A stretch of DNA of 64,000 nucleotides from JAWSVE01 sp050789445 (GCA_050789445.1 JAILXR010000001.1:1984001-2048000); one strand, 5' to 3'; positions 46,040-56,736 are shown, numbered from the stretch's first letter. Notes: generated from the sequence alone by a model not told the origin. A program made the numbers and translations.

Positions 46040-47308
46040 TTGAATCATTTAACACCCAATAATGACCTTAATAGTTTATCCATGTCTGAAAAGGCACGAC
46101 CACTGCTAGATGCTGTTGTTAAACACATCCAAGACAACGTAGTGCCAATTCAAGAAGAGTTTTTTAGCCTAGCTGAAGATTTAGAAGACCGTTTTAGTTA
46201 CCACCCACGCCAACTGGAACTATTAGAAGGCGCTAAAGCTAAAGCAAAAGCAGCGGGCCTGTGGAACTTCTTCCTACCGAATGCCGAAACGGGAGAAGGT
46301 CTTTCTAACCTAGATTACGCGTATATCGCCTTTGAACTAGGTAAATATCCCTTAGCTTCTGAGTCATTAAACTGCTCAGCTCCTGATACAGGAAACATGG
46401 AAGTATTAGAGCGTCTCGGTACTCCAGAGCAAAAAGAAAAGTGGTTAAAGCCTTTACTGGCTGGCGAAATTCGTTCTTGCTTTGGTATGACCGAACCACA
46501 TGTCGCCTCTTCTGATGCTCGAAATGTTGAAACAAATGCAGTTTTAGATGGTGACGACTATGTCATCAACGGAGAGAAGTACTATATTTCTGGCGCTGGC
46601 GATCCACGCTGTAAAGTAATGATTCTCATGGTCAAAACTAGCCCTGATGCCGAAGCGTTCCGTCAGCAATCTCAAATCCTTGTGCCTATGGATGCGAAGG
46701 GTTTAACCGTTGTTGGACCAATGAAAGTATTTGGGCACGATCATGCGCCACATGGCCATATGCACCTTAAACTTGAAAATGTTCGAGTTCCAAAAGAAAA
46801 CATACTATGGGGCGAAGGTAAGGGTTTTGAAATTTCTCAAATCCGTTTAGGGCCGGGCAGAATCCATCACTGTATGCGTGCCGTTGGAAATGCTGAAAAA
46901 GCGTTAGACTTAGCCATCAATCGTGGATTGACGCGAACTGCATTTGGTCAAAAGATTCTGGATCTTGGCAAAAACATGGAAACGATTTCACGTGCCCGTA
47001 TCGAAATCGAAGCGATGCGTTTAATGGTATTAAAAGCGGCTAAAGCTATGGACTTGATGGGCAACAAAGAAGCTCGCATCTGGGTGTCTATGGCCAAAGC
47101 AATGGTTCCAGAAAAAGTATGTAACATCATCGACGAAGCTATCCAGATTCATGGTGCAACGGGCTTGAGTCAGTGGTCAGACCTATCTGAAATGTACATG
47201 CATCAGCGTACTCTACGATTTGCAGATGGCCCCGATGAAGTGCATCACAATGTTATTGCTCGAGCAGAAGTAAAAGTGTTTAAGTCTAATAAAACTCCTC
47301 AAGACTAA
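46040..47308 (+). CDS. acyl-CoA dehydrogenase
   Basis: 422-residue flavoprotein that forms trans-2-enoyl-CoA. Motifs: FGMTEPHVASSDARNVET (flavin contact), VINGEKYYISGA, GPGRIHHCMRAVGNAEKALD, and IHGATGLSQWSDL near the C-terminus. The start is TTG with GAGGAG seven bases upstream; an ATG at 46082 (MSEKARPLL) is the alternative. The chain length and substrate specificity cannot be read. A bidirectional terminator follows. Confidence 0.9.
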   Translation: MNHLTPNNDLNSLSMSEKARPLLDAVVKHIQDNVVPIQEEFFSLAEDLEDRFSYHPRQLELLEGAKAKAKAAGLWNFFLPNAETGEGLSNLDYAYIAFELGKYPLASESLNCSAPDTGNMEVLERLGTPEQKEKWLKPLLAGEIRSCFGMTEPHVASSDARNVETNAVLDGDDYVINGEKYYISGAGDPRCKVMILMVKTSPDAEAFRQQSQILVPMDAKGLTVVGPMKVFGHDHAPHGHMHLKLENVRVPKENILWGEGKGFEISQIRLGPGRIHHCMRAVGNAEKALDLAINRGLTRTAFGQKILDLGKNMETISRARIEIEAMRLMVLKAAKAMDLMGNKEARIWVSMAKAMVPEKVCNIIDEAIQIHGATGLSQWSDLSEMYMHQRTLRFADGPDEVHHNVIARAEVKVFKSNKTPQD

Positions 47309-47323
47309 GTACACTACGCTCCA

Positions 47324-47357
47324 TAAAAAAAGGCGCTATTATTAGCGCCTTTTTTTA
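47324..47357. terminator. bidirectional terminator between acyl-CoA dehydrogenase and HDOD gene
   Basis: AGGCGCTA (47331-47338) pairs with TAGCGCCT (47343-47350), with a 7-base A-run before and T-run after. It serves the two converging genes. Confidence 0.88.
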
Positions 47358-47404
47358 TTTTTAAAATTCAAACAATCCTGCTTTTAAAACTACGACGAAA
47401 CATT

Positions 47405-48274
47405 CTATTTAAATGAAGCGATGATAGCCTGAATGTCCTCTTGATTTTCAGACACTACCGACAACCAGTTAGGCCTGCTGAATTCTCGAAGAGGTTCTGG
47501 AAGCTTCGCAAAAACAGCAAGTGTAGGAAGGTCTGGTAAAGTTGCATTTTTATTCGTTAATAAAACCGTGTTATATAAAGAAAGGTTGGCAATATCAAGA
47601 AGGTTAAGATTATCTTCCCATGTTTTTTCCCAATTACCACAATCAGCTAGCATGTTAATAATGGTCTCATCGATTTTCCATTTTTTAAGTACTGCACAGC
47701 CAATATCTTTTGAATATTTTCTACACATCTGAAAATAAACATCGGTATCTGGAGAAGCAATATCTTCACCTTTGACGCCTTCTAACATTGCAGATAAAAC
47801 GGATAAAGACCCAACTTCCGTCAATAACATTGCCATCTGAACTTGATCAATAGATCGGTATTTCAAGTGTTGACAGAAAAAACTCGCCACACTCGTTTTA
47901 ACAACTAACCGCTCCCAAGTGTGATTAAACAATTTTGTCGCTACTGGGTTATCAAATGCAACCAAGCTTCGAATGCTATGAAGCATAACTAAACTATTGG
48001 TTGCCGCAAAACCTAATAACCCAACAACTTCTGCTAACGTTGTTGGTGGAACTGCTCGACGATAAACAGGGCTTGAAGCTGCCCTCACTAAATAAGCTGT
48101 TAATCCAGGATCTTTTGCAATAATTTCCGTTAAAGAGTCGCACGTTGTATTTTCAGCTGCCACCGCCTCACGAACTTTCATCGTGACATCTGGCAAGCTG
48201 GGTAAACGTAACTCATCATTTAAAACACGGTTCAGGACTTCCTGATAAAAATCCTGCAATTCAGCTTCATTCAT
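47405..48274 (-). CDS. HDOD-domain signalling protein
   Basis: 289 residues. HDOD module from about residue 18: LRLPSLPDVTMKVREAV, then AKDPGLTAYLVRAASSPVYRR and VGLLGFAATNSLVMLHSIRSL. The usual HD catalytic pair is missing, as in HDOD proteins, which serve as non-enzymatic protein-protein or nucleotide-sensing modules. No other output domain. TAGGAGA site before the ATG. A weak promoter (TTAGCG-17-TATACT on the minus strand) lies about 35-65 bp upstream. Confidence 0.85.
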   Translation of the reverse strand: MNEAELQDFYQEVLNRVLNDELRLPSLPDVTMKVREAVAAENTTCDSLTEIIAKDPGLTAYLVRAASSPVYRRAVPPTTLAEVVGLLGFAATNSLVMLHSIRSLVAFDNPVATKLFNHTWERLVVKTSVASFFCQHLKYRSIDQVQMAMLLTEVGSLSVLSAMLEGVKGEDIASPDTDVYFQMCRKYSKDIGCAVLKKWKIDETIINMLADCGNWEKTWEDNLNLLDIANLSLYNTVLLTNKNATLPDLPTLAVFAKLPEPLREFSRPNWLSVVSENQEDIQAIIASFK

Positions 48275-48754
48275 ACTATATGCACCTATCTCCTAAAAAA
48301 AATCCTTTAACCTACTTTTTGAGTATAGACAGCTTAATAATTCACGCTAAAAAATATTGGCGTTTAGACACAGTTTTTTCACAAAGCATTAAAAACAATT
48401 TTTAAAAATAAGGAAAACGAATATGTAATCAGTTACTAATTCACTAACTGATAATTTCACTCAAATAAATGAAAGGGATAGATACGGTTATAGGAGATTG
48501 ACTAGGGCACTATTGAATAGAAAAAAGCAGGTAAACTTTCACTGACTGGAAAATATATAAAATTACCAAGAACGGCAACAAAGTAGAGTCTTAGAACAAC
48601 CTATTTTTATCGGTCTAATGGCTATACAAAATCAACAACGCGATTTTTACAAAGCCACATCATTAAGATGAGTAAGGTTTGAAGAACCACAATAAAGATA
48701 CAGAAAACATAAATATTAACTTAGAGAATCTTACAACATATCGAGTTAACACAA
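48275..48754. other. 480-bp AT-rich gap between HDOD gene and aceF
   Basis: No frame, hairpin or repeat stands out. The part beside the HDOD gene carries its candidate promoter; the aceF side shows no U-tailed hairpin, so termination of aceEF would be Rho-dependent or further downstream. Confidence 0.4.
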
Positions 48755-50395
48755 CTAACCTTCACTCATCAATAACTCATGACTGGCTAAGATATTCACT
48801 AGGTAAGTAAGAAATTTTCCTGCATCAGCCCCATTGACTGCACGATGATCGTAAGATAGCGAGACTGGTAGATAATTTTTTGGGATGAATTTTTCGCCAT
48901 CCCAATATGGTTTAACCGCTGCTTTTGAAACACCCAATATTCCAACTTCTGGCGTGTTCACTATCGGAGTAAAGCCTTGCCCACCGATTGCACCCAAACT
49001 CGAAATCGTGAAGCATCCACCCTGCATTTCTTTCGGTGTTAGCTTTCCATCACGAGCTTTTGCAGCCACTAGAGATACGTCTGCAGCTATTTCCCAGATT
49101 GTTTTTTTATCAACATCTCGAATGACAGGAACCACTAATCCATTAGGCGTATCAACGGCCATACCGATGTGTACATATTTTTTCTCGTAGATATACTGCC
49201 CATCAGGATCTAACGAAACATTAAAACTAGGCTCTTCTTTTAATGCTAACGCACAAGCTTTAATTAAAAATGGAACAGGGCTTAATTTCACACCACGCTT
49301 TTCAGCTTCTTGTTTCTGGCTTTTTCGAAACGCTTCTAAAGCAGTAATATCAGCATCATCAAACTGCGTGACGTGCGGCACATTAAGCCAACTGCGATGC
49401 ATATTTGCAGCTGTCGCTCTTTTTATCTTTGTCAGTTTAACTTTTTCAACTTCGCCAAACTTTGTAAAATCAACTGCAGGTACCGAAGGAATACCTGCCC
49501 CCCCTGAATCTTTATTCGCAATAACATTTTTAACGTATGTTCGAAGATCTTCTTTAGTACAACGATTACGTGGACCACTAGATTTTACTTTTGATAAATC
49601 AACGCCCAACTGACGGGCCAACTTTCGGACTGCAGGACCGGCATAAGCAGAATCACTCTTACTTGCTAAGCTCACAGATTCTGTAGCTATTGAAGCAGTA
49701 GGAACCATTGGTACTGAAGTTGATTTTGGTACTGCTGGAGTTTGATTTTTTTGTGCTAAAGTATCAGCATTCTTTTGGGGCGGTTGTGTATTTACGGCGA
49801 CATTAGCAGAACCAGTCTGCATCACACCTATCACTTCACCTTCTTTTACTTTGTCCCCTTCTTTTATGGATAGCGAAACTATTTTTCCAGAAAACGGGGA
49901 AGGAACATCCAGTGACGCTTTATCTGTTTCTAAAACAATTAAAGAATCACCTTCTTCAACATCATCACCGACAGAGACACAGACTTCAATCACATCAACA
50001 TCTGAAGCACCACCTAGATCGGGAACTGGAACAGTAGTTTCTGAAGCAGCCGATGAGCCGTTAGTTGACGCCGGTTGCTCTTCTTTTACAGAGGCATCAT
50101 TTGTTGGAGCTACTTCAACTGGCTTTTCAGTTTTCTCTTCATCCGCAGTTACCGGTTCAGAACCAGAATCAACACTTAAGATGGGAGCACCCATTTTAAT
50201 TTGGTCGCCTTCAGAGACTAAAATAGCTGTCACTCTTCCCGCATGTGAACTAGGTACTTCAACAGAGGCTTTATCCGTTTCTAATACGATAATCGATTGT
50301 TCAGCTTCAATCGTATCGCCAACAGCCACACAAATTTCAACGACTTCTGCCGCTTCTTCAGAACCGATATCTGGAACAGTCACGTTTACTGACAC
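48755..50395 (-). CDS. aceF: AceF, dihydrolipoyl acetyltransferase (E2) of pyruvate dehydrogenase
   Basis: 546 residues. Two lipoyl domains (lipoyl-Lys42 in ETDKASVEV and Lys159 in ETDKASLDV), Ala/Pro-rich linkers, a peripheral-subunit-binding domain at about 252-288 (AGPAVRKLARQLGV), and the acetyltransferase core with the catalytic His517 in YDHRAVNGADAG. GTG start with AAGGA upstream. It follows aceE by about 70 bp. E3 (lpdA) is not adjacent here. Confidence 0.97.
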   Translation of the reverse strand: MSVNVTVPDIGSEEAAEVVEICVAVGDTIEAEQSIIVLETDKASVEVPSSHAGRVTAILVSEGDQIKMGAPILSVDSGSEPVTADEEKTEKPVEVAPTNDASVKEEQPASTNGSSAASETTVPVPDLGGASDVDVIEVCVSVGDDVEEGDSLIVLETDKASLDVPSPFSGKIVSLSIKEGDKVKEGEVIGVMQTGSANVAVNTQPPQKNADTLAQKNQTPAVPKSTSVPMVPTASIATESVSLASKSDSAYAGPAVRKLARQLGVDLSKVKSSGPRNRCTKEDLRTYVKNVIANKDSGGAGIPSVPAVDFTKFGEVEKVKLTKIKRATAANMHRSWLNVPHVTQFDDADITALEAFRKSQKQEAEKRGVKLSPVPFLIKACALALKEEPSFNVSLDPDGQYIYEKKYVHIGMAVDTPNGLVVPVIRDVDKKTIWEIAADVSLVAAKARDGKLTPKEMQGGCFTISSLGAIGGQGFTPIVNTPEVGILGVSKAAVKPYWDGEKFIPKNYLPVSLSYDHRAVNGADAGKFLTYLVNILASHELLMSEG

Positions 50396-50463
50396 AATGC
50401 TTCCTTATTTAACAATGCGCAAAATAAAAAAATACACCTAACAAATAGTTAAGACTAAAAAGT

Positions 50464-53115
50464 TTATAGCGTAAGCGGATCAGCTTTTTCTGGGTCAATA
50501 CCAAATTTTTTCATTGCTGAAGTTACAACAGACACTTCCATTTTCCCTTCATCGACTAATGCTTTCAAAGCGGCTATCACAATGTAATTCCTATCGACTT
50601 CAAAAAACTCACGAAGTTTTTCTCGTGTATCACTTCGACCGAAGCCATCAGTTCCTAGCACTGTGTAATTCCGAGGGATAAATGCGCGTAGCTGTTCAAA
50701 ATGATTTTTAATGTAATCGGAAGCTGCAATCACTGGGCCTTCGTGTGATTCTAACTTTTCTTCCAAATAGCTTTTTCGTGGCTGTTGATCTGGATGCATT
50801 AAATTCCAACGACCAACACTTTGGCCTTCTCGTGCCAATTCATTAGCACTAGTAATACTCCATACTTCAGCAGTGACTTGATATTCATCTCGTAAAATAT
50901 CGGCGGCAAATTCTGCTTCACGTAAAATCGTACCTGAACTCATTAGCTGAACAGTTTTATTCGACTTCACATCACAGCGACGTAAAACATAACCTCCCTT
51001 GATAATTCCCTCTTCAACACCAAGAGGCAAATCTGGATGGCTGTAGTTCTCATTCATAGTCGTGATGTAATAAAAACAATTTTCTTGTTTTTCATACATC
51101 CGCTCTAAACCATCTTGAATAATAACCGCCAGTTCATAACTATAAGTCGGATCGTAAGTGCGGCAGTTTGGGATTGTATTAGCCAATATGTGACTATGGC
51201 CATCTTGATGTTGCAAGCCTTCACCATTTAAGGTTGTCCGACCTGCTGTTGCTCCGATTAAAAACCCTCGTGCTTGCGAATCGCCAGCAGCCCAAGCCAA
51301 ATCACCAATACGCTGAAAACCAAACATGGAATAAAAAATATAAAAAGGAATCATCGGGACAGAATAATTACTGTAGGACGTAGCTGCGACTAACCAAGCT
51401 GACATTGCTCCGGCTTCGTTAATGCCCTCTTCAAGAATTTGACCTTTTTTATCTTCCTTGTAATACATGATTTGTCCCGAATCATGTGGCGTATATTTCT
51501 GTCCCGCCGAAGAATAAATACCTAGCTGCCGGAACATACCTTCCATTCCAAATGTTCTTGCTTCATCAGGAACAATCGGAACAACACGCTCGCCGATATT
51601 TTTATCCTTTGTTAACGTCGATAACAATCTAACGAACGCCATCGTTGTTGAAATTTCACGATCGCCTGTCGATTTTAATTGAGCTTTAAAAGCATCAATT
51701 GACGGAATTGATAACTTTTCGAAATCACTTCGCCGAGAAGGAATCGGGCCATTTAATTCTTCTCGACGCTTACGCATGTAACTAATTTCTGGTGAATCAG
51801 CTGCTGGACGATAGTAAGGAACGTTTTTAAGTTCATCGTCAGAAATCGGCACACCAAAACGATCACGGAATTTTTTCAAACTTTCTATATCAAGTTTTTT
51901 AACCGAATGTGTTTCATTTTGTGCTTCACCCGCCTCACCCATTCCATAACCTTTTACGGTATGAGCAAGAATAACAGTTGGCTGACCTTTGTGTGCAACC
52001 GCAGCAGCGTAAGCCGCATAAACTTTGAATGGATCGTGACCACCACGATTCAGATACATAATATCGTCATCGCTTAAATCTTTAACCATATCTAATAATT
52101 CTGGATCAGAGCCAAAGAAATGTTCACGCGTATACGCTCCACCATTCGCTTTATAGTTTTGCAGCTCACCATCACAGACTTCATCCATACGTTTTTGCAT
52201 AAGATTGTCTTTATCTTTTTCGAACAAAGGATCCCAATGGCGCCCCCAAACGACTTTGATAACATTCCAACCCGCGCCTCGAAAATTACCTTCAAGTTCC
52301 TGAATGATTTTTCCGTTACCGCGCACGGGCCCATCAAGTCGCTGTAAATTACAGTTCACAACAAAAATTAAATTTTCGAGTTGCTCTCTACCCGCCAAAG
52401 AAATCGCGCCAAGAGATTCTGGTTCATCACATTCGCCATCACCTAAGAATGCCCACACATGACGATCACCACGAGGCGTCAAACCTCGGGCCGACATATA
52501 GCGCATAAAATGTGCTTGGTAAATTGCCTGTATAGGACCAAGGCCCATGGACACTGTTGGGAATTGCCAATAGTTGGGCATCAACCACGGATGTGGATAA
52601 GAAGATAAACCATCGCCATCAACTTCTCGCCGGAAATTATCAAGCTGATCTTCTGTTAAGCGCCCTTCTAAATATGAGCGTGCATACATACCAGGAGAAC
52701 TATGACCTTGAAAATAAATTAGGTCACCAAGGTATCCATTTTTATTCCCGTGAAAGAAATAATTAAAACCGACATCGTAAAGAGTTGCCGCTGAAGAAAA
52801 ACTCGCGATATGCCCACCAAGCCCATCATCGTTATCATTCGCTCGCATCACCATTGCCATGGCATTCCAACGAATTAATGAACGAACACGTCGCTCCATA
52901 AATAAATCGCCCGGCATACGTTTTTCAGCATGAAAGGGAATTGTATTTCTAAACGGGGTAGTGATTGCTGGAGGAAGTTGCACATCAGCGCTAGTTGCTG
53001 AATCGGTTAATTGTTTGAGAAGGTAAGCGGCACGCTCTTTACCAGAGTGACGAATAACAGAATATATAGCATCCAGCCATTCTTTGGTTTCGAGGGGATC
53101 TAAGTCCTCTTGCAT
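50464..53115 (-). CDS. aceE: AceE, pyruvate dehydrogenase E1 (homodimeric type)
   Basis: 883 residues from the ATG at 53115, which has AAAGGAG at ideal distance and gives the normal N-terminus MQEDLDPLETKEWLDA; a longer frame from 53142 has no site. Thiamine-diphosphate motif GDGECDEPESLGAISLAGRE...NCNLQRLDGPVRGN; also SHILANTIPNCRTYDP. It decarboxylates pyruvate and passes acetyl groups to AceF. First gene of the aceEF operon. Confidence 0.97.
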   Translation of the reverse strand: MQEDLDPLETKEWLDAIYSVIRHSGKERAAYLLKQLTDSATSADVQLPPAITTPFRNTIPFHAEKRMPGDLFMERRVRSLIRWNAMAMVMRANDNDDGLGGHIASFSSAATLYDVGFNYFFHGNKNGYLGDLIYFQGHSSPGMYARSYLEGRLTEDQLDNFRREVDGDGLSSYPHPWLMPNYWQFPTVSMGLGPIQAIYQAHFMRYMSARGLTPRGDRHVWAFLGDGECDEPESLGAISLAGREQLENLIFVVNCNLQRLDGPVRGNGKIIQELEGNFRGAGWNVIKVVWGRHWDPLFEKDKDNLMQKRMDEVCDGELQNYKANGGAYTREHFFGSDPELLDMVKDLSDDDIMYLNRGGHDPFKVYAAYAAAVAHKGQPTVILAHTVKGYGMGEAGEAQNETHSVKKLDIESLKKFRDRFGVPISDDELKNVPYYRPAADSPEISYMRKRREELNGPIPSRRSDFEKLSIPSIDAFKAQLKSTGDREISTTMAFVRLLSTLTKDKNIGERVVPIVPDEARTFGMEGMFRQLGIYSSAGQKYTPHDSGQIMYYKEDKKGQILEEGINEAGAMSAWLVAATSYSNYSVPMIPFYIFYSMFGFQRIGDLAWAAGDSQARGFLIGATAGRTTLNGEGLQHQDGHSHILANTIPNCRTYDPTYSYELAVIIQDGLERMYEKQENCFYYITTMNENYSHPDLPLGVEEGIIKGGYVLRRCDVKSNKTVQLMSSGTILREAEFAADILRDEYQVTAEVWSITSANELAREGQSVGRWNLMHPDQQPRKSYLEEKLESHEGPVIAASDYIKNHFEQLRAFIPRNYTVLGTDGFGRSDTREKLREFFEVDRNYIVIAALKALVDEGKMEVSVVTSAMKKFGIDPEKADPLTL

Positions 53116-53408
53116 GCGTTGCTCCTTTATTGATGACAACATTAATCGGCAGGAAAAATCTTTAATTAACTACGTTCACGGATAAAGATAAAAGATACGT
53201 TAGTTTATTGCCTCAAAAAAATATTCTTGAACAGCTTAGAGAATATATGAACTACTTGGAATGAGGCTACTATACTCCGACTTTTTTTCTCACGCTAATA
53301 GGAATAAGTATAACTGCGATTCAAAGAAATGAATAGGGATTGATACACTTTGATCATTTTTTTAATTTTTTCTCTACATAATTGCAGGCTCGTCCTTTGC
53401 TGCTCGCG

Positions 53409-54551
53409 CTATTCCCCTTTTACTTGTGTGGATGCATTAGTAGACAAATTTAAAGAATCTGTAATTATTTCAACAGCACCAGACTCTTCATCGCAAACAA
53501 TATCATGCCGTGTTGGCCAAGCATTCAGAATAGCTTTAATGAGTGTCGCTAAAGGTATCGCAAAAAATATTCCCCAAAAACCCCACACTCCTCCGAAAAA
53601 TAATACAGCAAGAATAATGGCAATTGGATGAAGATTAACGGCTTCAGAAAAAAGCAAAGGCACAAGTACATTGCCATCTAAAATCTGAATAACACCGTAA
53701 AAAATCATTAAAGTCATAAAGTCTGAAGTCCAACCCCACTGAAAATACGCAATCATTGCGACAGGAACGGTGACAACAGCTGCGCCAATGTATGGAATCA
53801 CAACCGACAAACCAACCGCCAACGCTAACAGTAACGCATAGTTCAAACCCAAAAGAACAAAAGCAAGATAACTTGCCGACGCTACTATTAAAATTTCTAT
53901 AACCTTTCCTCTGACATAATTTGCAATTTGCAAGTTCATTTCAAGCCAAATTTTGGTCATAACAGGCCTTTCGTTCGGTAAAAACTCACCCACAAAACCT
54001 AATATTTTTGATCTGTCTTTCAAAAAGAAAAACACAAGAATGGGCACAAGAACCAAATAAACTAAAATGGAAATAATAACGGGCAACTTAGTAACAGAAA
54101 AAGAAAGTACCGATTGGCCAAACTCACCAATGCGTTTTGTCGTGACATCAATCAACTGCACAATTTGAGTTTCACTAATAAGCGTTGGATATTTTTCAGG
54201 CAATAATAATAAAACAGCTCGCCACTCCGTTAACATTCCCGGAATTTCAGAAATCAATTTAACCGTTTGCTGCCACAAACCAGGTAATAGCACGACAATA
54301 ATCAGTACCAAGCTCCCAATAAAAACAAACGAGGCCGATATAACGGCGGGCAAATGAGGCACGCCTCGATTTTTTAATCGCTCAACCATTCCTTCCATCA
54401 AAAAGGCAATAACAATACTGGCGAGCATTGGGGCGAGAATATGACCCAAAGTCATAAGAACAATAACAGCGCCGATCAGCAACAAAATCAACAACACCGC
54501 TTCTTCATCGGCGAAGTATCGATTCATCCAACTTTTAAAAATGCTATACAT
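53409..54551 (-). CDS. perM: PerM/AI-2E-family transporter
   Basis: 380-residue membrane protein with about seven to eight helices. Family features are MFLKDR-type loops (FFFLKDRSKILGF), IPYIGAAVVTVPVAM and PLLFSEAVNLHPIAIILAVLFFGGVWGFWGIFFAIPLATLIKA. Named for AI-2 exporters, but most members have unknown substrates. AAGGGG before the ATG. Directly upstream (86 bp) lies tusA on the same strand, an order also found in pseudomonads. Confidence 0.87.
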   Translation of the reverse strand: MYSIFKSWMNRYFADEEAVLLILLLIGAVIVLMTLGHILAPMLASIVIAFLMEGMVERLKNRGVPHLPAVISASFVFIGSLVLIIVVLLPGLWQQTVKLISEIPGMLTEWRAVLLLLPEKYPTLISETQIVQLIDVTTKRIGEFGQSVLSFSVTKLPVIISILVYLVLVPILVFFFLKDRSKILGFVGEFLPNERPVMTKIWLEMNLQIANYVRGKVIEILIVASASYLAFVLLGLNYALLLALAVGLSVVIPYIGAAVVTVPVAMIAYFQWGWTSDFMTLMIFYGVIQILDGNVLVPLLFSEAVNLHPIAIILAVLFFGGVWGFWGIFFAIPLATLIKAILNAWPTRHDIVCDEESGAVEIITDSLNLSTNASTQVKGE

Positions 54552-54637
54552 ACATCCCCTTTAAGGATTTAAATTTTATATATTTTTTACAAGAAATGAT
54601 TACACGCAGTTAAGTTAAACCGGTTTCTATCTAATAA

Positions 54638-54898
54638 TTAAGATAGCTTTTTAAGAAAATAAATATACTCATCCCCATTTTCTTCAATTAACGTTAATTC
54701 AACTTTCGGGCTCAACTGCACAAAGGATTTAAAATCTCTTACAGAGCCAGGGTCTGTAGCCAGCACTTTTAATACCTCGCCATTATCTAGAGGCTTTAAA
54801 CCCTGCTTAGCCTTCAACAGTGGTAACGGGCAGGTTAAACCCCGCGCATCTACAACATCATCAAAATAAGTTTTACTGATACAACACTCTTCGACCAT
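54638..54898 (-). CDS. tusA: TusA-family sulfurtransferase
   Basis: 86 residues with the family signature DARGLTCPLPLLKAKQ: the persulfide-carrying Cys23 in CPLP. It relays sulfur for tRNA thiolation or molybdenum-cofactor formation. The partner set perM-tusA-bepA recalls P. aeruginosa PA1007-PA1005, in which the TusA-like protein affects molybdopterin enzymes; that parallel comes from memory. An IorAB molybdenum enzyme is encoded in this window. Confidence 0.9.
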   Translation of the reverse strand: MVEECCISKTYFDDVVDARGLTCPLPLLKAKQGLKPLDNGEVLKVLATDPGSVRDFKSFVQLSPKVELTLIEENGDEYIYFLKKLS

Positions 54899-55198
54899 TT
54901 CAACTCGTCTCTATTTATATCTTTGCAGCTGTTAAAAACAATAATACGAATCAACCCATCAATTAAAAAGTATAGTGCGAAGCTCACCGCTCGCCAATAC
55001 TCGTGCGCCCGTATCAAGCGTTTAATAGCCCACAGCTTAGGAACATTAACTCTAAATATTGCTCTAACCTCTCAATTACGCAAAATTTCAAGGTTCCATC
55101 CCTACCATTAAAATGCTTGAATAAGGGCTATCAGATCAGATGACGAACTACTTTCAGTCTCGTTAGACACTTATTAACGTTAAGAGAAAATTTCAAAC

Positions 55199-56713
55199 GT
55201 GCCACAAAAGATATTATTTACACTATTTCATGACAGCTTGACCAAAGAACTGAGTAAAGATCAGTCATGGGTATTATTTCGCATTATCGCAACGGCTCTC
55301 ATGCTCACATTTGCTCTAATAATATCAAGCACCTCTAACGCTGCCGATATTGACCTACCCGAATTAGGGGATAGCAGCTCAGCTTTAATATCCCCCCAAA
55401 AAGAATACGAATTAGGGCAAAAAGTCCTTAAATTGTACCGCAGCCAGATGCCCACGTCCTCAGATCCAATTATTTATAGCTATCTTGAGCAATTAATCAC
55501 AGAGCTTGCAACCTACAGTGAACTTCCTGATAAGAGCTTTGATCTGCTAGTCATTCAAAACCCCAACATCAACGCGTTTGCAGTCCCTGGAAGAATTATT
55601 GGTGTCAACACAGGTATCTTTTTAGAGACAGAAAACGAAGATCAGCTCTCATCCATCCTTGCTCACGAACTCGCCCATCTCAGCCAGCGACACTATGCGA
55701 GACAGCTACAAGCTCGAAAAAGTGCCACCGTCCCAACACTAGCAGGTATTTTAGCTGGGATTGTATTAGCCGCTGCTGGTAGTGGTGATGCTGGAATGGC
55801 CGCAATTATGGCGACACAAGCCGCATCCATCGACAACCAACTCCGATTCAGCCGCCTCTACGAACAAGAAGCGGATCGAATTGGTATACAAACATTAGCC
55901 TCCAGTGGACGAGACCCATATGCCGCCGGTGACATGTTTGAAGTTATGCTCAGAGAATCGCGGTTCTCTCGTAGACCACCAGAATTTTTATCGACTCACC
56001 CTATTACTGAAAGCCGCATTGCTGACGCTCGATCGCGTGCCATGCAATTCCCCAAAAAAGAATTTACAGACAACTTGGATTATCATCTGGTTGCCGCACG
56101 CGTAACGCTACTTCATTCGCAAACGCCACAAATTGCCGTAAAACGTTTTCGAAGCGAAATTAATGGCGCCTCTAATTCATTAGAAGCTAGCCGCTATGGA
56201 CTAGCCATTGCTCTGACTGCAACAGGAGAAACACAGCAAGCAAGGGAAACGCTGAAAGACCTAATCGACAAAAGACCCAACAAATTAATTTATGCGTTAG
56301 CCGAAGCGAACATAGATGCAAAGGAAAAGAATTTCAAAGCGTCTCTCAATGCGCTAAACAAATTATTAAAGCTATATCCAACTAATCATGCAGTAAACAT
56401 ACAATTCGCAGAAGTATTAATGGAAGCTGGAGAGTACGAACTTTGCCAGCAACTACTAGAACGTTATTCTCGAATGCAACCCAAAAACGAATACGTGTGG
56501 TATTTATTAGCGGAGGTACACGGCTTAGTCGGAAACATATTAGAACTGCATCGCTCTCGTGCTGAATACTTTATTCTAAATGGTGTTTACGACAAAGCTG
56601 ACAAGCAACTCACTAACGCATTGCGGTTAGTCAAAAAAGACTCTAGAGATTCCGCCATTATTCAACAGCGGCTAATCGAAGTAAAAAAAATGCAAGAGGA
56701 TGCTGACTTTTAG
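55199..56713 (+). CDS. bepA: BepA-like M48 metalloprotease with TPR repeats
   Basis: 504 residues. Hydrophobic signal near residues 26-49 (ending NAA), zinc-protease motif HELAH (His156, His160), third ligand Glu in YEQEADRIG. The C-terminal half consists of TPR repeats (EARETLKDLIDKRPNK, ALNKLLKLYPTNH, CQQLLERYSRMQPKN). It is a periplasmic protease and chaperone that repairs outer-membrane assembly. The start is a GTG with weak ribosome-binding site, so its exact N-terminus is uncertain. Divergent from tusA. Confidence 0.92.
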   Translation: MPQKILFTLFHDSLTKELSKDQSWVLFRIIATALMLTFALIISSTSNAADIDLPELGDSSSALISPQKEYELGQKVLKLYRSQMPTSSDPIIYSYLEQLITELATYSELPDKSFDLLVIQNPNINAFAVPGRIIGVNTGIFLETENEDQLSSILAHELAHLSQRHYARQLQARKSATVPTLAGILAGIVLAAAGSGDAGMAAIMATQAASIDNQLRFSRLYEQEADRIGIQTLASSGRDPYAAGDMFEVMLRESRFSRRPPEFLSTHPITESRIADARSRAMQFPKKEFTDNLDYHLVAARVTLLHSQTPQIAVKRFRSEINGASNSLEASRYGLAIALTATGETQQARETLKDLIDKRPNKLIYALAEANIDAKEKNFKASLNALNKLLKLYPTNHAVNIQFAEVLMEAGEYELCQQLLERYSRMQPKNEYVWYLLAEVHGLVGNILELHRSRAEYFILNGVYDKADKQLTNALRLVKKDSRDSAIIQQRLIEVKKMQEDADF

Positions 56714-56736
56714 ATTGACAAAATCAAACAAAGCGC

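Noticed and set aside
46033..46062. ATG start inside the ribosome-binding region of the acyl-CoA dehydrogenase
   Set aside because: It opens a nine-codon frame only; the TTG at 46040 continues into the enzyme.
18970..47350. Similar GGCGC hairpins at 18970, 30051 and 47331, considered as a dispersed repeat family
   Set aside because: Each is short, has a different loop and arm, and sits at a gene end with U-runs; they are independent terminators.
49851..50441. 196-codon plus-strand frame rich in Ser/Thr
   Set aside because: It lies opposite the lipoyl region of aceF and its composition is the complement of the Ala/Glu/Asp-rich lipoyl and linker codons.
53116..53142. Longer N-terminus for AceE
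   Set aside because: No ribosome-binding site there, while AAAGGAG precedes the ATG at 53115 and the shorter start matches the family.
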